From assembly GCA_041481445.1 (NCBI GenBank), contig JBGPBV010000167.1:1-14491 (forward strand): a stretch of 14,491 bases of DNA, in the 5' to 3' direction. The position numbers and the translations under genes are program-made. Shown here one piece after another: positions 6,991-13,825 of the stretch. Position 1 is the stretch's first letter, and each line of letters begins with the position of its first letter. Below the pieces are notes generated by a model. It made no database searches and was not told the origin of the DNA. It saw only the letters and a list, made by a program, of their open reading frames with translations. The stretch comes from AA29 sp041481445. Its GTDB lineage: Bacteria; Acidobacteriota; Vicinamibacteria; Fen-336.

Positions 6991-7758
6991 ATGTTCGAGC
7001 TCACCGGCAAGACCACCGCCGTCACCGGCGCCGGATCAGGGATCGGCGAGGCCATCGCGCGACTGTTCGCAGGCCAGGGCGCGCGCGTGGTCGTCCTCGA
7101 CGTCGACGAGGCGGCGGCCGCACGCACCGCCGCCGTGATCGTGGCCGCGGGCGGGAAAGCCACCGCGCGCCGCTGCGACGTGACCAGCGCGGCCGACACC
7201 GCCGACGCCGTGCGCGCGATCGAGAGCGAGGCGGGCCGGCTCGACATCCTCGTCAACAACGCCGGGGTCGCGCACGTGGGCACGGCCGAGACCACCTCGG
7301 AAGCGGACTTCGACCGGGTCTTTCGCGTGAACGTGAAGGGGATGTTCCTCGCCACCCGGGCCGCGCTCCCCCTCCTGCTGCTTGGGAAGGGAGGCGTGAT
7401 CCTCAACATGGCCTCCATCGCCGGCCTGGTCGGGATCCCCGACCGCTTCGCCTACTCGACCAGCAAGGGCGCCGTGCTGGCCATGACCCGCTCGATCGCG
7501 GTCGATTACATGGGCCGCATCCGCTGCAACTGCATCTGCCCGGCGCGGGTGCACACGCCGTTCGTGGACGGTTACCTGAAGGCGAACTATCCGGGCCGCG
7601 AGCAGGAGATGTTCCAGAAGCTCTCGGCCTATCAACCCCTGGGCCGCATGGGGACGCCGGAGGAGGTGGCGCAGATGGCGCTCTACCTCTGCTCGGACGA
7701 GGCCTCGTTCATCACGGGGCAGGCCTTCCCCATCGACGGCGGAGTGCTCGTCCTATGA
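6991..7758 (+). CDS. SDR-family NAD-dependent dehydrogenase, probable 2-keto-3-deoxy-L-fuconate (or -rhamnonate) dehydrogenase
   Basis: Seen: 255 residues, a classical SDR. TGAGSGIG (12-19) is the nucleotide-binding loop. D37 at the end of strand 2 favours NAD over NADP. NNAG is at 89-92, and N114, S142, Y155 and K159 form the catalytic set. The C-terminal part has the usual PLGRMGTPEEVA (216-227) and FPIDGG (246-251). Family knowledge: close SDRs in L-fucose and L-rhamnose operons oxidise either the free sugar to its lactone or the 2-keto-3-deoxy acid to a 2,4-diketo acid. The 4-base overlap with the FAH gene, whose product would cleave that diketo acid, favours the second role. Start: the ATG directly follows the lyase TAA, with no good ribosome site, so it probably depends on upstream translation. 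L-fucose dehydrogenase is the main alternative. Confidence 0.9.
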   Translation: MFELTGKTTAVTGAGSGIGEAIARLFAGQGARVVVLDVDEAAAARTAAVIVAAGGKATARRCDVTSAADTADAVRAIESEAGRLDILVNNAGVAHVGTAETTSEADFDRVFRVNVKGMFLATRAALPLLLLGKGGVILNMASIAGLVGIPDRFAYSTSKGAVLAMTRSIAVDYMGRIRCNCICPARVHTPFVDGYLKANYPGREQEMFQKLSAYQPLGRMGTPEEVAQMALYLCSDEASFITGQAFPIDGGVLVL

Positions 7759-8612
7759 AGCTGATCCGATTCGGCGAGAAAGGCCGCGAGAAGCCGGGAC
7801 TGCAACTCGAGGACGGCACGCGCATCGACGCCTCCACTTTCGGGTCCGACTACGACGAGGCCTTCTTCGGCGGAGACGGCCTGGGACGCCTCCGCGAATG
7901 GATGGGCGCCCAGGCCGCGCGCGCGCCTCGCCTCGCCGCCGGCACCCGCCTCGGACCGCCGGTGGCGCGGCCGAGCAAGATCGTGTGCATCGGCCTGAAC
8001 TACCGGGACCACGCCGCGGAGACGGGGGCGGACATCCCGAAGGAGCCGGTCATCTTCTTCAAGGCCACCAGCTCCCTCGTCGGCCCCGACGACGACCTCG
8101 TGACGCCGAGGGGCGCGGTCAAGGTGGACTGGGAGGTCGAGCTGGCGGTGGTGATCGGCGCGCGCGCCTCCTACGTGTCCAAGGGGGACGCACACCGTCA
8201 CATCGCGGGCTACGCCCTCCACAACGACTACTCGGAGCGGAGCTTCCAGCTCGAGCACGGCGGCCAGTGGTCGAAGGGCAAGAGCGCGGACACGTTCGCT
8301 CCGCTCGGTCCCTTCCTGGCCACCCCGGACGAGGTGGGCGATCCGCAGGCGCTGGGGATGTGGCTGACCGTGAACGGCGAGACGCGGCAGAAGAGCTCGA
8401 CCGCGAACATGATCTTCGACGTGCCGACCCTCGTGAGCTATCTCAGCCAGTTCATGACCCTCCTGCCCGGCGACGTCATCAGCACCGGCACCCCGGCCGG
8501 AGTGGGCCTGGGCATGAAGCCGGAGCCGCGGTACCTCGCCGTCGGTGACGTGGTCGAGCTCGGCATCGACGGGCTGGGCCGGTCGCGACAGCGGGTGGCG
8601 CCGTCGCGATGA
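7755..8612 (+). CDS. FAH-family hydrolase, probable 2,4-diketo-3-deoxy-L-fuconate (or -rhamnonate) hydrolase
   Basis: Seen: 285 residues. A small N-terminal domain (1-70) is followed by the fumarylacetoacetate hydrolase fold: KIVCIGLNYRDHAAE 75-89, EPVIFFKATSSLVGP 97-111, the metal-binding acids E127 and E129 in DWEVELAVVIG 125-135, D158 in ALHNDYSER 154-162, FAPLGPF 181-187 and GDVISTGTPAGVG 239-251. All key metal ligands are present, so it should be active. Family knowledge: enzymes with this layout hydrolyse C-C bonds of diketo acids; in the L-fucose route the products are pyruvate and L-lactate. Annotation pipelines often label this type ureidoglycolate lyase. It overlaps SDR and mutarotase by 4 bases each (ATGA), with GGAG at 7741-7744 ahead of its start. 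Cytoplasmic. Confidence 0.92.
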   Translation: MKLIRFGEKGREKPGLQLEDGTRIDASTFGSDYDEAFFGGDGLGRLREWMGAQAARAPRLAAGTRLGPPVARPSKIVCIGLNYRDHAAETGADIPKEPVIFFKATSSLVGPDDDLVTPRGAVKVDWEVELAVVIGARASYVSKGDAHRHIAGYALHNDYSERSFQLEHGGQWSKGKSADTFAPLGPFLATPDEVGDPQALGMWLTVNGETRQKSSTANMIFDVPTLVSYLSQFMTLLPGDVISTGTPAGVGLGMKPEPRYLAVGDVVELGIDGLGRSRQRVAPSR

Positions 8613-8980
8613 AGCGTTACGTCCTCACCGTCGACCTCAAGGACGACCGGCGCCTGATCGAGGAGTACCGGGCCCATCACCGCCGCGTCTGGCCCGAGGT
8701 CCAGCGCAGCTTGCGGCGGGTCGGCGTCCGCGCGATGGACATCTACGCCCTGGGCCGGCGGCTCACGATGGTGATGGAGACGCGCGACGGCTTCGACCTC
8801 CGCCGCAGCTTCGCCGCCCACGCCGCCTCCGATCCCCGCTGCGCGGAGTGGGAGGCGTTGATGCGGAGCTACCAGGAGGCGCCGCCGGGCGCGCGCCCGG
8901 GAGAGGTCTGGGCGCGGATGGAGCCCGTCTTCCGTCTGGCTCCCGCCCGCCGGGCGAAGGCGGCACGACGGCGGCGGTGA
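8609..8980 (+). CDS. L-rhamnose/L-fucose mutarotase (PF05336, RhaM-like)
   Basis: Seen: 123 residues, against about 104 in E. coli RhaM. The ferredoxin-like core aligns by eye with RhaM: EEYRAHHRRVWPEV 18-31 holds Y20 and H24, matching the Tyr/His pair of the RhaM active site; AMDIYALG 42-49 and WARMEPVFRL 101-110 match the remaining strands. Role: interconverts the alpha and beta anomers of a 6-deoxy-L-hexose so that the next enzyme gets the right one. Members of this family occur in both L-rhamnose and L-fucose operons, so the sugar is not decided by family. The last ~14 residues (APARRAKAARRRR) are a basic extension not needed for the fold. The start overlaps the FAH stop (ATGA); the ribosome site is weak, implying coupled translation. 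Confidence 0.9.
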   Translation: MKRYVLTVDLKDDRRLIEEYRAHHRRVWPEVQRSLRRVGVRAMDIYALGRRLTMVMETRDGFDLRRSFAAHAASDPRCAEWEALMRSYQEAPPGARPGEVWARMEPVFRLAPARRAKAARRRR

Positions 8981-8987
8981 TCGCCCG

Positions 8988-9845
8988 GTGAGAGCCCGCC
9001 GCATCGACGCCCACCAGCACTTCTGGCGCTACGATCCCGCCGAGTACGGCTGGATCGACGAGTCGATGGCGGCCTTGCGCCGCGACTTCCTGCCCCGCGA
9101 CCTGGAGCCGTTGCTGCGGAAGAGCGGCTTCGACGGCTGCGTGGCCGTGCAGGCGCGGCAGACCCTGGACGAGACGCGCTTCCTGCTCGACCTGGCGGAG
9201 AGCCACCCGTTCATCCTCGGCGTGGTCGGCTGGGTGGACCTCCAGTCCCCCGAGGTGGGCGCGCAGCTCGAGGGCCTCGCCGCCCGGCCCCGCCTCGTGG
9301 GCGTGCGTCACGTCGTCCAGGCGGAGCCCGACGACCGCTTTCTCCTGCGTCCCGCGTTCCTGCGCGGGCTGGAGGCGGTCGAGCACGCCGGCCTCGCCTA
9401 CGACATCCTCATCTACGCGCGCCACCTGCCCGCCGCGATAGAGTTCGCCCAGCGCCTGGAGGGGCACCGGCTGGTCCTGGACCACCTCGCCAAGCCGGAC
9501 ATCCGGAACGGGGGCTTGCCCGGCTGGGAGCGGGAGATCCGCCGCCTGGCCGCGTGCGGGCACGTGCGGGCCAAGCTCTCCGGCCTGGTGACGGAGGCGG
9601 ACTGGCGCGCGTGGACGCCGGACCAGATCGAGCCCTACCTCGAGGTGGCGCTGGACTGCTTCGGCTACGAGCGGTTGATGATCGGGTCGGACTGGCCGGT
9701 CTGCACGGTCGCCGCGGACTACGCGCGGACCATGCAGGTCGTCATCGACTACATGGGCGGCCGTCCCGCCGCCGAGCAGGAGGCGGTGCTCGGCGGGAAC
9801 GCGGCGCGCTTCTGGAACATTGGACCAGCGGGAGGAAGGGCATGA
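8988..9845 (+). CDS. Amidohydrolase-family sugar lactonase (probable L-fucono/L-rhamnono-lactonase, COG3618)
   Basis: Seen: 285 residues with a GTG start 7 bases after the mutarotase stop; this start puts the family's opening motif (RIDAHQHFW 5-13) at the N-terminus. Other landmarks are GVVGWVDLQ 78-86, GVRHVVQ 105-111, DHLAKP 165-170, KLSGLVTEADW 196-206, GSDWPVC 233-239 and GGNAARFW 269-276. H9, H11, H166 and D235 are at the usual positions of the Amidohydrolase_2 (PF04909) barrel. Family knowledge: COG3618 members in deoxy-sugar operons open the 1,4- or 1,5-lactone to the aldonic acid, and several work without bound metal. The related 2-pyrone-4,6-dicarboxylate lactonases are the alternative, but the mutarotase, FAH and CUT2 context argues for a sugar lactone. 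Cytoplasmic. The stop overlaps the binding-protein start by 4 bases. Confidence 0.9.
   Translation: MRARRIDAHQHFWRYDPAEYGWIDESMAALRRDFLPRDLEPLLRKSGFDGCVAVQARQTLDETRFLLDLAESHPFILGVVGWVDLQSPEVGAQLEGLAARPRLVGVRHVVQAEPDDRFLLRPAFLRGLEAVEHAGLAYDILIYARHLPAAIEFAQRLEGHRLVLDHLAKPDIRNGGLPGWEREIRRLAACGHVRAKLSGLVTEADWRAWTPDQIEPYLEVALDCFGYERLMIGSDWPVCTVAADYARTMQVVIDYMGGRPAAEQEAVLGGNAARFWNIGPAGGRA
9831..9835 (+). promoter_or_regulatory. Strong ribosome binding site for the sugar-binding protein
   Basis: GGAGG 6 bases before the ATG at 9842, within the last codons of the lactonase. It is the best Shine-Dalgarno sequence in the plus-strand operon, fitting the higher amount of binding protein that ABC importers need. 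Confidence 0.65.
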
Positions 9846-10843
9846 ACCGGACCACGCGACTCGTCTCGCTCGCCGCCCTGATGGTGTCGATGGCCTGCGG
9901 CGGGGGTGGGGGCGGCGCTCCGGCCGCGGCCAGGCTCACGATCGCGGTGATCCCGAAGGGCACCTCGCACGTCTTCTGGCAGAGCGTCCACGCGGGGGCG
10001 GTCAAGGCGGCGCGCGAGGTCGGAGCGGAGGTGATCTGGCGCGGACCCCTCCGCGAGGACGACCGCGACAGCCAGGTCTCCGAGGTCGAGGGCTTCGTCA
10101 GCCGCGGCGTCTCCGGCATCGTTCTCGCCCCCCTCGACGACACCGCGCTCGTCGGCCCCGTGACCGCGGCCACCCGCGCCAGCATCCCGGTCGTCATCAT
10201 CGACTCCGCCCTCAAGGGCGGCGACTACGTCAGCTTCGTGGCCACCGACAACGGCAAGGGCGGACGGCTCGGTGGCGAGCACCTGGCCAAGGTCCTCGGC
10301 GGGAAGGGCAAGGTCGTGCTCCTGCGCTACGCGGAGGGCAGCGCCAGCACGAACGAGCGGGAGGACGGGTTCCTCGAGACCATGAAGGCCTACCCGGGGA
10401 TCGAGGTGGTCAGCTCGAACCAGTACGGCGGGGCGGACGTGGAGGGCGCGTACAAGAAGAGCGAGACCCTGCTGAGCAACTACAAGAAGCCGGACGGCAG
10501 CCTGTCGATCGACGGCATCTTCACGCCCAACGAGTCGACGGCTTTCGCCATGCTGCGCGTCCTCCAGGACAACGGCTGGGCGGGCAAGGTGCGCTTCGTG
10601 GGGTTCGACGCCTCCGAGAACCTGGTGAAGGGCCTGGCCGGCGGCCAGATCGACGCGCTCGTCGTCCAGGACCCGATCAACATGGGCTACCTCGGGGTCA
10701 AGACGCTCGTCGCCCACCTCAAGGGACAGCCGGTGGAGAAGCGGATCGACACCGGCGTGCGGCTGGCCACGAAGGAGAACATGGACAGTCCCGAGATGAA
10801 GGACGTCCTCCATCCGGATCTCGGCCAGTGGCTGAAGCCCTAG
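9842..10843 (+). CDS. CUT2-type sugar ABC transporter substrate-binding lipoprotein
   Basis: Seen: 333 residues. The N-terminus has Arg residues, a hydrophobic core and C19 followed by six Gly and an Ala/Pro linker, like a lipoprotein anchor. The lipobox (SMAC) is not canonical, so a lipid anchor is likely but not certain. The mature part is the two-lobed Peripla_BP_4 fold: VIPKGTSHVFW 36-46 at the first strand, IVLAPLDD 93-100, VVIIDSAL 117-124, ATDNGKGG 134-141, ASTNEREDGF 168-177, DGIFTPNESTAFAML 224-238, VGFDASENLV 253-262 and VVQDPINMGYLG 274-285. Family knowledge: D121, R173, N230, D256 and Q276 are at the positions that usually hold the sugar. Relatives bind ribose, xylose, rhamnose and similar monosaccharides. 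It delivers sugar to the ATPase/permease pair encoded next. Confidence 0.93.
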   Translation: MNRTTRLVSLAALMVSMACGGGGGGAPAAARLTIAVIPKGTSHVFWQSVHAGAVKAAREVGAEVIWRGPLREDDRDSQVSEVEGFVSRGVSGIVLAPLDDTALVGPVTAATRASIPVVIIDSALKGGDYVSFVATDNGKGGRLGGEHLAKVLGGKGKVVLLRYAEGSASTNEREDGFLETMKAYPGIEVVSSNQYGGADVEGAYKKSETLLSNYKKPDGSLSIDGIFTPNESTAFAMLRVLQDNGWAGKVRFVGFDASENLVKGLAGGQIDALVVQDPINMGYLGVKTLVAHLKGQPVEKRIDTGVRLATKENMDSPEMKDVLHPDLGQWLKP

Positions 10844-12378
10844 GGTCGGGAGTCGCCGCGACCACGATCCCGCCGCGCCTGGAGATGCGCGGGGTGTCGA
10901 AGGCCTTCGGGGCGACCGTCGCCCTCGCCGGCGTCGACCTGACCGTGGCCGGGGGCGAGGTGGTCGCGCTCGTCGGCCAGAACGGCGCGGGCAAGAGCAC
11001 GCTCATGGCCATCCTGGCCGGGGCGGTCGCCCCGGACTCCGGGAGCATGGCCCTCGACGGGCGGCCGTACGCGCCGCGCGACCCGCTGGCCGCCCGCCGC
11101 GCGGGCGTGGCCATGATCCACCAGGAGCTGTCGGTGGCCCCGCATCTGTCGGTCATGGAGAACATCGTCCTGGGAGCGGAGCCGGCCCGGGCCGGCCTCC
11201 TGCGACGGGCGGAGGCGGAGCGGCTCTCGCGCGACGTCCTCGCCCGCCTCGGACACCCCGACATCGCGCCGCTGGCCATCGTCGGCCACCTCTCCGTGGC
11301 CCACCAGCAGCTCGTCGAGATCGCGCGCGCGTTCGCCACCGGGGCCCGCGTCCTGGTCCTGGACGAGCCGACGAGCAGCCTGGGCCGCGAGGACAGCCGG
11401 CGTCTCTTCGGGCTCGTGCGGCGGCTCAAGGCGGACTCCCACGCGGTCGTCTACATCTCGCACTTCATCGAGGAGGTGAAGGAGGTGGCCGACCGGTTCG
11501 TCGTCCTCCGCGACGGCGCCAACGCGGGCGAGGGGCCCACTGCGGGCGCCTCCCGCGAGGACATCGTGTCGATGATGGTCGGCCGCCGGGTCGAGGACCT
11601 CTTTCCCCGCTCCGCGCGGTCTCCGGGCGAGGCCGTCCTCGAGGTCGAGGACATGGGGCCGGGAAGGGTCGCCTTCAGCCTGCGCCGGGGCGAGGTCTTC
11701 GGCATCGCCGGCCTGATGGGGGCCGGGCGTACCCGGCTGCTGCGCACGCTCTTCGGCCTGGAGCCCGTGCGCGGCGGGCGCATCAAGGTCGGCGCGTTCC
11801 TCGGCCCCGCCACCCCCCACGAGCGGTGGTCGCAGCGGGTCGGCCTGCTCAGCGAGGACCGGAAGGGCGAAGGCCTCGCCCTCGGCCTGACCATCGCGGA
11901 GAACCTCGCCCTCTCGCACCTGAAGGGGCTGGGGCCGGGGCCGCTGGTGTTCCCCTCGCGGCTGGCCGCGGACGCGCGCGGCTGGATCGACCGCCTGGGC
12001 GTGCGGGCGGCCGGGCCCGGCCAGCCCGTGGGCGAGCTCTCCGGCGGCAACCAGCAGAAGGTCGCGCTGGGCCGCCTCCTCCACCACGACGTGGACGTGC
12101 TGCTGCTCGACGAGCCGACCCGCGGGATCGACGTGGCGAGCAAGGCCCAGATCTACGCGCTCGTGGACGGCCTCGTCGCGCCCCGGGGCGGCGAGACGCG
12201 AGCGCCCAAGGCCGTCCTCGTGGCCAGCAGCGACCTCGCCGAGCTGCTCGGCCTGTGCGACCGCATCGCCGTCATGTGCCGCGGCCGGCTGGGCCCGCCG
12301 CGGCCCGCCCGCGAATGGGACGAGCATTCCCTGATGATGGCGGCCACGGGGACCTCCGGGACGGGCGACGCCGCATGA
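10828..12378 (+). CDS. CUT2 sugar ABC transporter ATPase with two nucleotide-binding domains (RbsA/MglA type)
   Basis: Seen: 516 residues. Domain 1 has Walker A GQNGAGKST 50-58, Q-loop IHQE 97-100, a degenerate signature LSVAHQQ 155-161 and Walker B VLVLDEPTSSL 175-185. Domain 2 has a degenerate Walker A (GLMGAGRT 295-302), a consensus signature LSGGNQQK 404-411 and Walker B VLLLDEPTRGID 424-435. This asymmetry is normal for the RbsA/MglA family. The GTG at 10828 is chosen because it keeps the usual lead-in (PPRLEMRGVSK) and overlaps the binding-protein gene by 16 bases. An ATG at 10885 would remove 19 residues and start directly on the first strand. The next gene begins in its stop (ATGA). 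It drives import at the inner-membrane face. Confidence 0.93.
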   Translation: MAEALGSGVAATTIPPRLEMRGVSKAFGATVALAGVDLTVAGGEVVALVGQNGAGKSTLMAILAGAVAPDSGSMALDGRPYAPRDPLAARRAGVAMIHQELSVAPHLSVMENIVLGAEPARAGLLRRAEAERLSRDVLARLGHPDIAPLAIVGHLSVAHQQLVEIARAFATGARVLVLDEPTSSLGREDSRRLFGLVRRLKADSHAVVYISHFIEEVKEVADRFVVLRDGANAGEGPTAGASREDIVSMMVGRRVEDLFPRSARSPGEAVLEVEDMGPGRVAFSLRRGEVFGIAGLMGAGRTRLLRTLFGLEPVRGGRIKVGAFLGPATPHERWSQRVGLLSEDRKGEGLALGLTIAENLALSHLKGLGPGPLVFPSRLAADARGWIDRLGVRAAGPGQPVGELSGGNQQKVALGRLLHHDVDVLLLDEPTRGIDVASKAQIYALVDGLVAPRGGETRAPKAVLVASSDLAELLGLCDRIAVMCRGRLGPPRPAREWDEHSLMMAATGTSGTGDAA

Positions 12379-13328
12379 AGGCGCGCGATCTCGTCCGGCG
12401 CGGCGGACCGCTGCTGGGCCTCCTCTTCGTGTGCGCGGTGTTCGCCGTCCTCATCGGCCCGCAGTTCTTCCGTCCCGTGAACCTGGAGCTGATCGCGCGC
12501 CAGACCGCGATCGTCTGCACGGCCGCCCTCGGCATGACGATGGTGATCGTGGCCGCCGGCATCGACCTGTCCGTGGGGTCGATCGTGGCCCTGAGCACGG
12601 TCGTCGTCGCCCTCCTCCTCAAGCGCGACGTCAGCCCGCTGGCGGCGGCCCTGGGCGGGGTGGCGGCTTCCGCCGCCTGCGGGGTGGCCAGCGGGGTCCT
12701 GATCACGCGCCTGCGCGTGGTGCCCTTCATCGTCACCCTCGGGATGATGCTGCTCGTGCGCGGGGCGGCCAAGGGACTGGCGGACGAGCGGCGCATCGAG
12801 GCCCCCGTCACCTGGCTCAACGACCTCCTGCGCACGGTGGAGCGGGGACACGGCCTCCTTCTGCCTCCCGGCATCTGGATCCTCTTCGCGCTCGCGTTGC
12901 TGGTGGCGGGGGTGCTCCGCTACACCGTCTTCGGCCGCCACCTCTTCGCGATCGGCTCCAGCGAGCGCACGGCGCGCCTGTGCGGCGTGCGCGTGGAGCG
13001 GACCAAGGTCGCCGTCTACACGATCTCGGCCGCCCTGGCCGGCCTGGCCGGCGTCATGCAGTTCGCGAAGCTCTCGGTGGGCGACCCCACGGTGGCGGTC
13101 GGGCTCGAGCTGGACGTGATCGCCGCCGTCATCATCGGCGGCGGGAGCCTCACCGGGGGCGTGGGGACCGTCCTCGGAACGATGATCGGGGCGACCATCA
13201 TGTCCATCGTGGCCATCGGCTGCTCGCAATACGGCCTGGCCAACTGGGTGCAGCAGATCGTCACTGGAACCATCATCGTGCTGGCGGTGGCCCTAGACCG
13301 CTGGCGGCAGCGGTCCGGGTCCGTCTAG
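12375..13328 (+). CDS. CUT2 sugar ABC transporter permease (RbsC type, PF02653)
   Basis: Seen: 317 residues, mostly hydrophobic, with about eight or more membrane segments (starting near 12-28, 43-62, 67-83, 89-111, 116-133, 166-182, 213-231, 246-280 and 293-308). Family landmarks are GMTMVIVAAGIDLSVGSIVA 53-72, FGRHLFAIGSSERTARLCGV 186-205 (the cytoplasmic loop that contacts the ATPase) and ELDVIAAVIIGGGSLTGG 245-262. It would form a homodimeric channel with the ATPase at 10828-12378. The start overlaps the ATPase stop by 4 bases without a clear ribosome site. It is the last gene of the evident sugar operon. Confidence 0.94.
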   Translation: MKARDLVRRGGPLLGLLFVCAVFAVLIGPQFFRPVNLELIARQTAIVCTAALGMTMVIVAAGIDLSVGSIVALSTVVVALLLKRDVSPLAAALGGVAASAACGVASGVLITRLRVVPFIVTLGMMLLVRGAAKGLADERRIEAPVTWLNDLLRTVERGHGLLLPPGIWILFALALLVAGVLRYTVFGRHLFAIGSSERTARLCGVRVERTKVAVYTISAALAGLAGVMQFAKLSVGDPTVAVGLELDVIAAVIIGGGSLTGGVGTVLGTMIGATIMSIVAIGCSQYGLANWVQQIVTGTIIVLAVALDRWRQRSGSV

Positions 13329-13329
13329 C

Positions 13330-13815
13330 GTGGCGACGGACCCGCAGCTGCCTTCGCTTGGCCGTCGAGGCGAGGGCTGGGTGTTGTCGCAGGTCGTGCT
13401 CGTGGCGCTGGTCGTGCTCGCTGAGATTCTCGGACCAGGCTGGCCGGAGTCGGTGGCCGTCGTGCTCTTCGTGGCCGGCGTCACCATCATCGCGCTGGGG
13501 ACCGCCCTGTTCCTCGCCGGCGTTCTTGCCCTCGGTCGCTCGCTGACGCCATTCCCCAAGCCAAGGGACGAGGCCTCGTTGAACGAGGGAGGCGCTTACG
13601 GTTTCGTGCGCCACCCGATGTACGGTGGAGTGATCCTGGCCATCGCCGGCTGGTCCTTGGCGAGGACACCGGTCGGCCTGGCGATGACGGCGGTGGCCGT
13701 CTTGTTCCTCGAGCTGAAGTCCCGGCGCGAAGAGGCCTGGCTGGTGGCGCGGTATGCCGGGTACGAGGAGTACCGACGGCGCGTGCGTTGGAAGTTCTTC
13801 CCGGGCCTCCGCTGA
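13330..13815 (+). CDS. Isoprenylcysteine carboxyl methyltransferase (ICMT/PEMT-like) family membrane protein
   Basis: Seen: 161 residues with a GTG start one base after the permease stop. Four hydrophobic segments lie near 18-37, 43-66, 98-110 and 112-128. Family motifs are LTPFPKP 72-78, YGFVRHPMYGG 90-100 and the C-terminal EEAWLVARYAGYEEY 134-148, which together form the S-adenosylmethionine and substrate site in this family. Bacterial members methylate unknown or lipid-like acceptors, and true isoprenylcysteine substrates are not expected. The position suggests read-through from the sugar operon, but function gives no link to it. Codon choice looks slightly less GC-biased than in the preceding genes. 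A later start is possible because the ribosome site is weak. Confidence 0.82.
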   Translation: MATDPQLPSLGRRGEGWVLSQVVLVALVVLAEILGPGWPESVAVVLFVAGVTIIALGTALFLAGVLALGRSLTPFPKPRDEASLNEGGAYGFVRHPMYGGVILAIAGWSLARTPVGLAMTAVAVLFLELKSRREEAWLVARYAGYEEYRRRVRWKFFPGLR

Positions 13816-13825
13816 CCGCGCGCGG

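Noticed and set aside
4191..8612. A 1473-codon open frame on the plus strand ending in the FAH protein.
   Set aside because: It is antisense to GH36 and out of frame with the lyase and SDR. Only 7755-8612 has family motifs.
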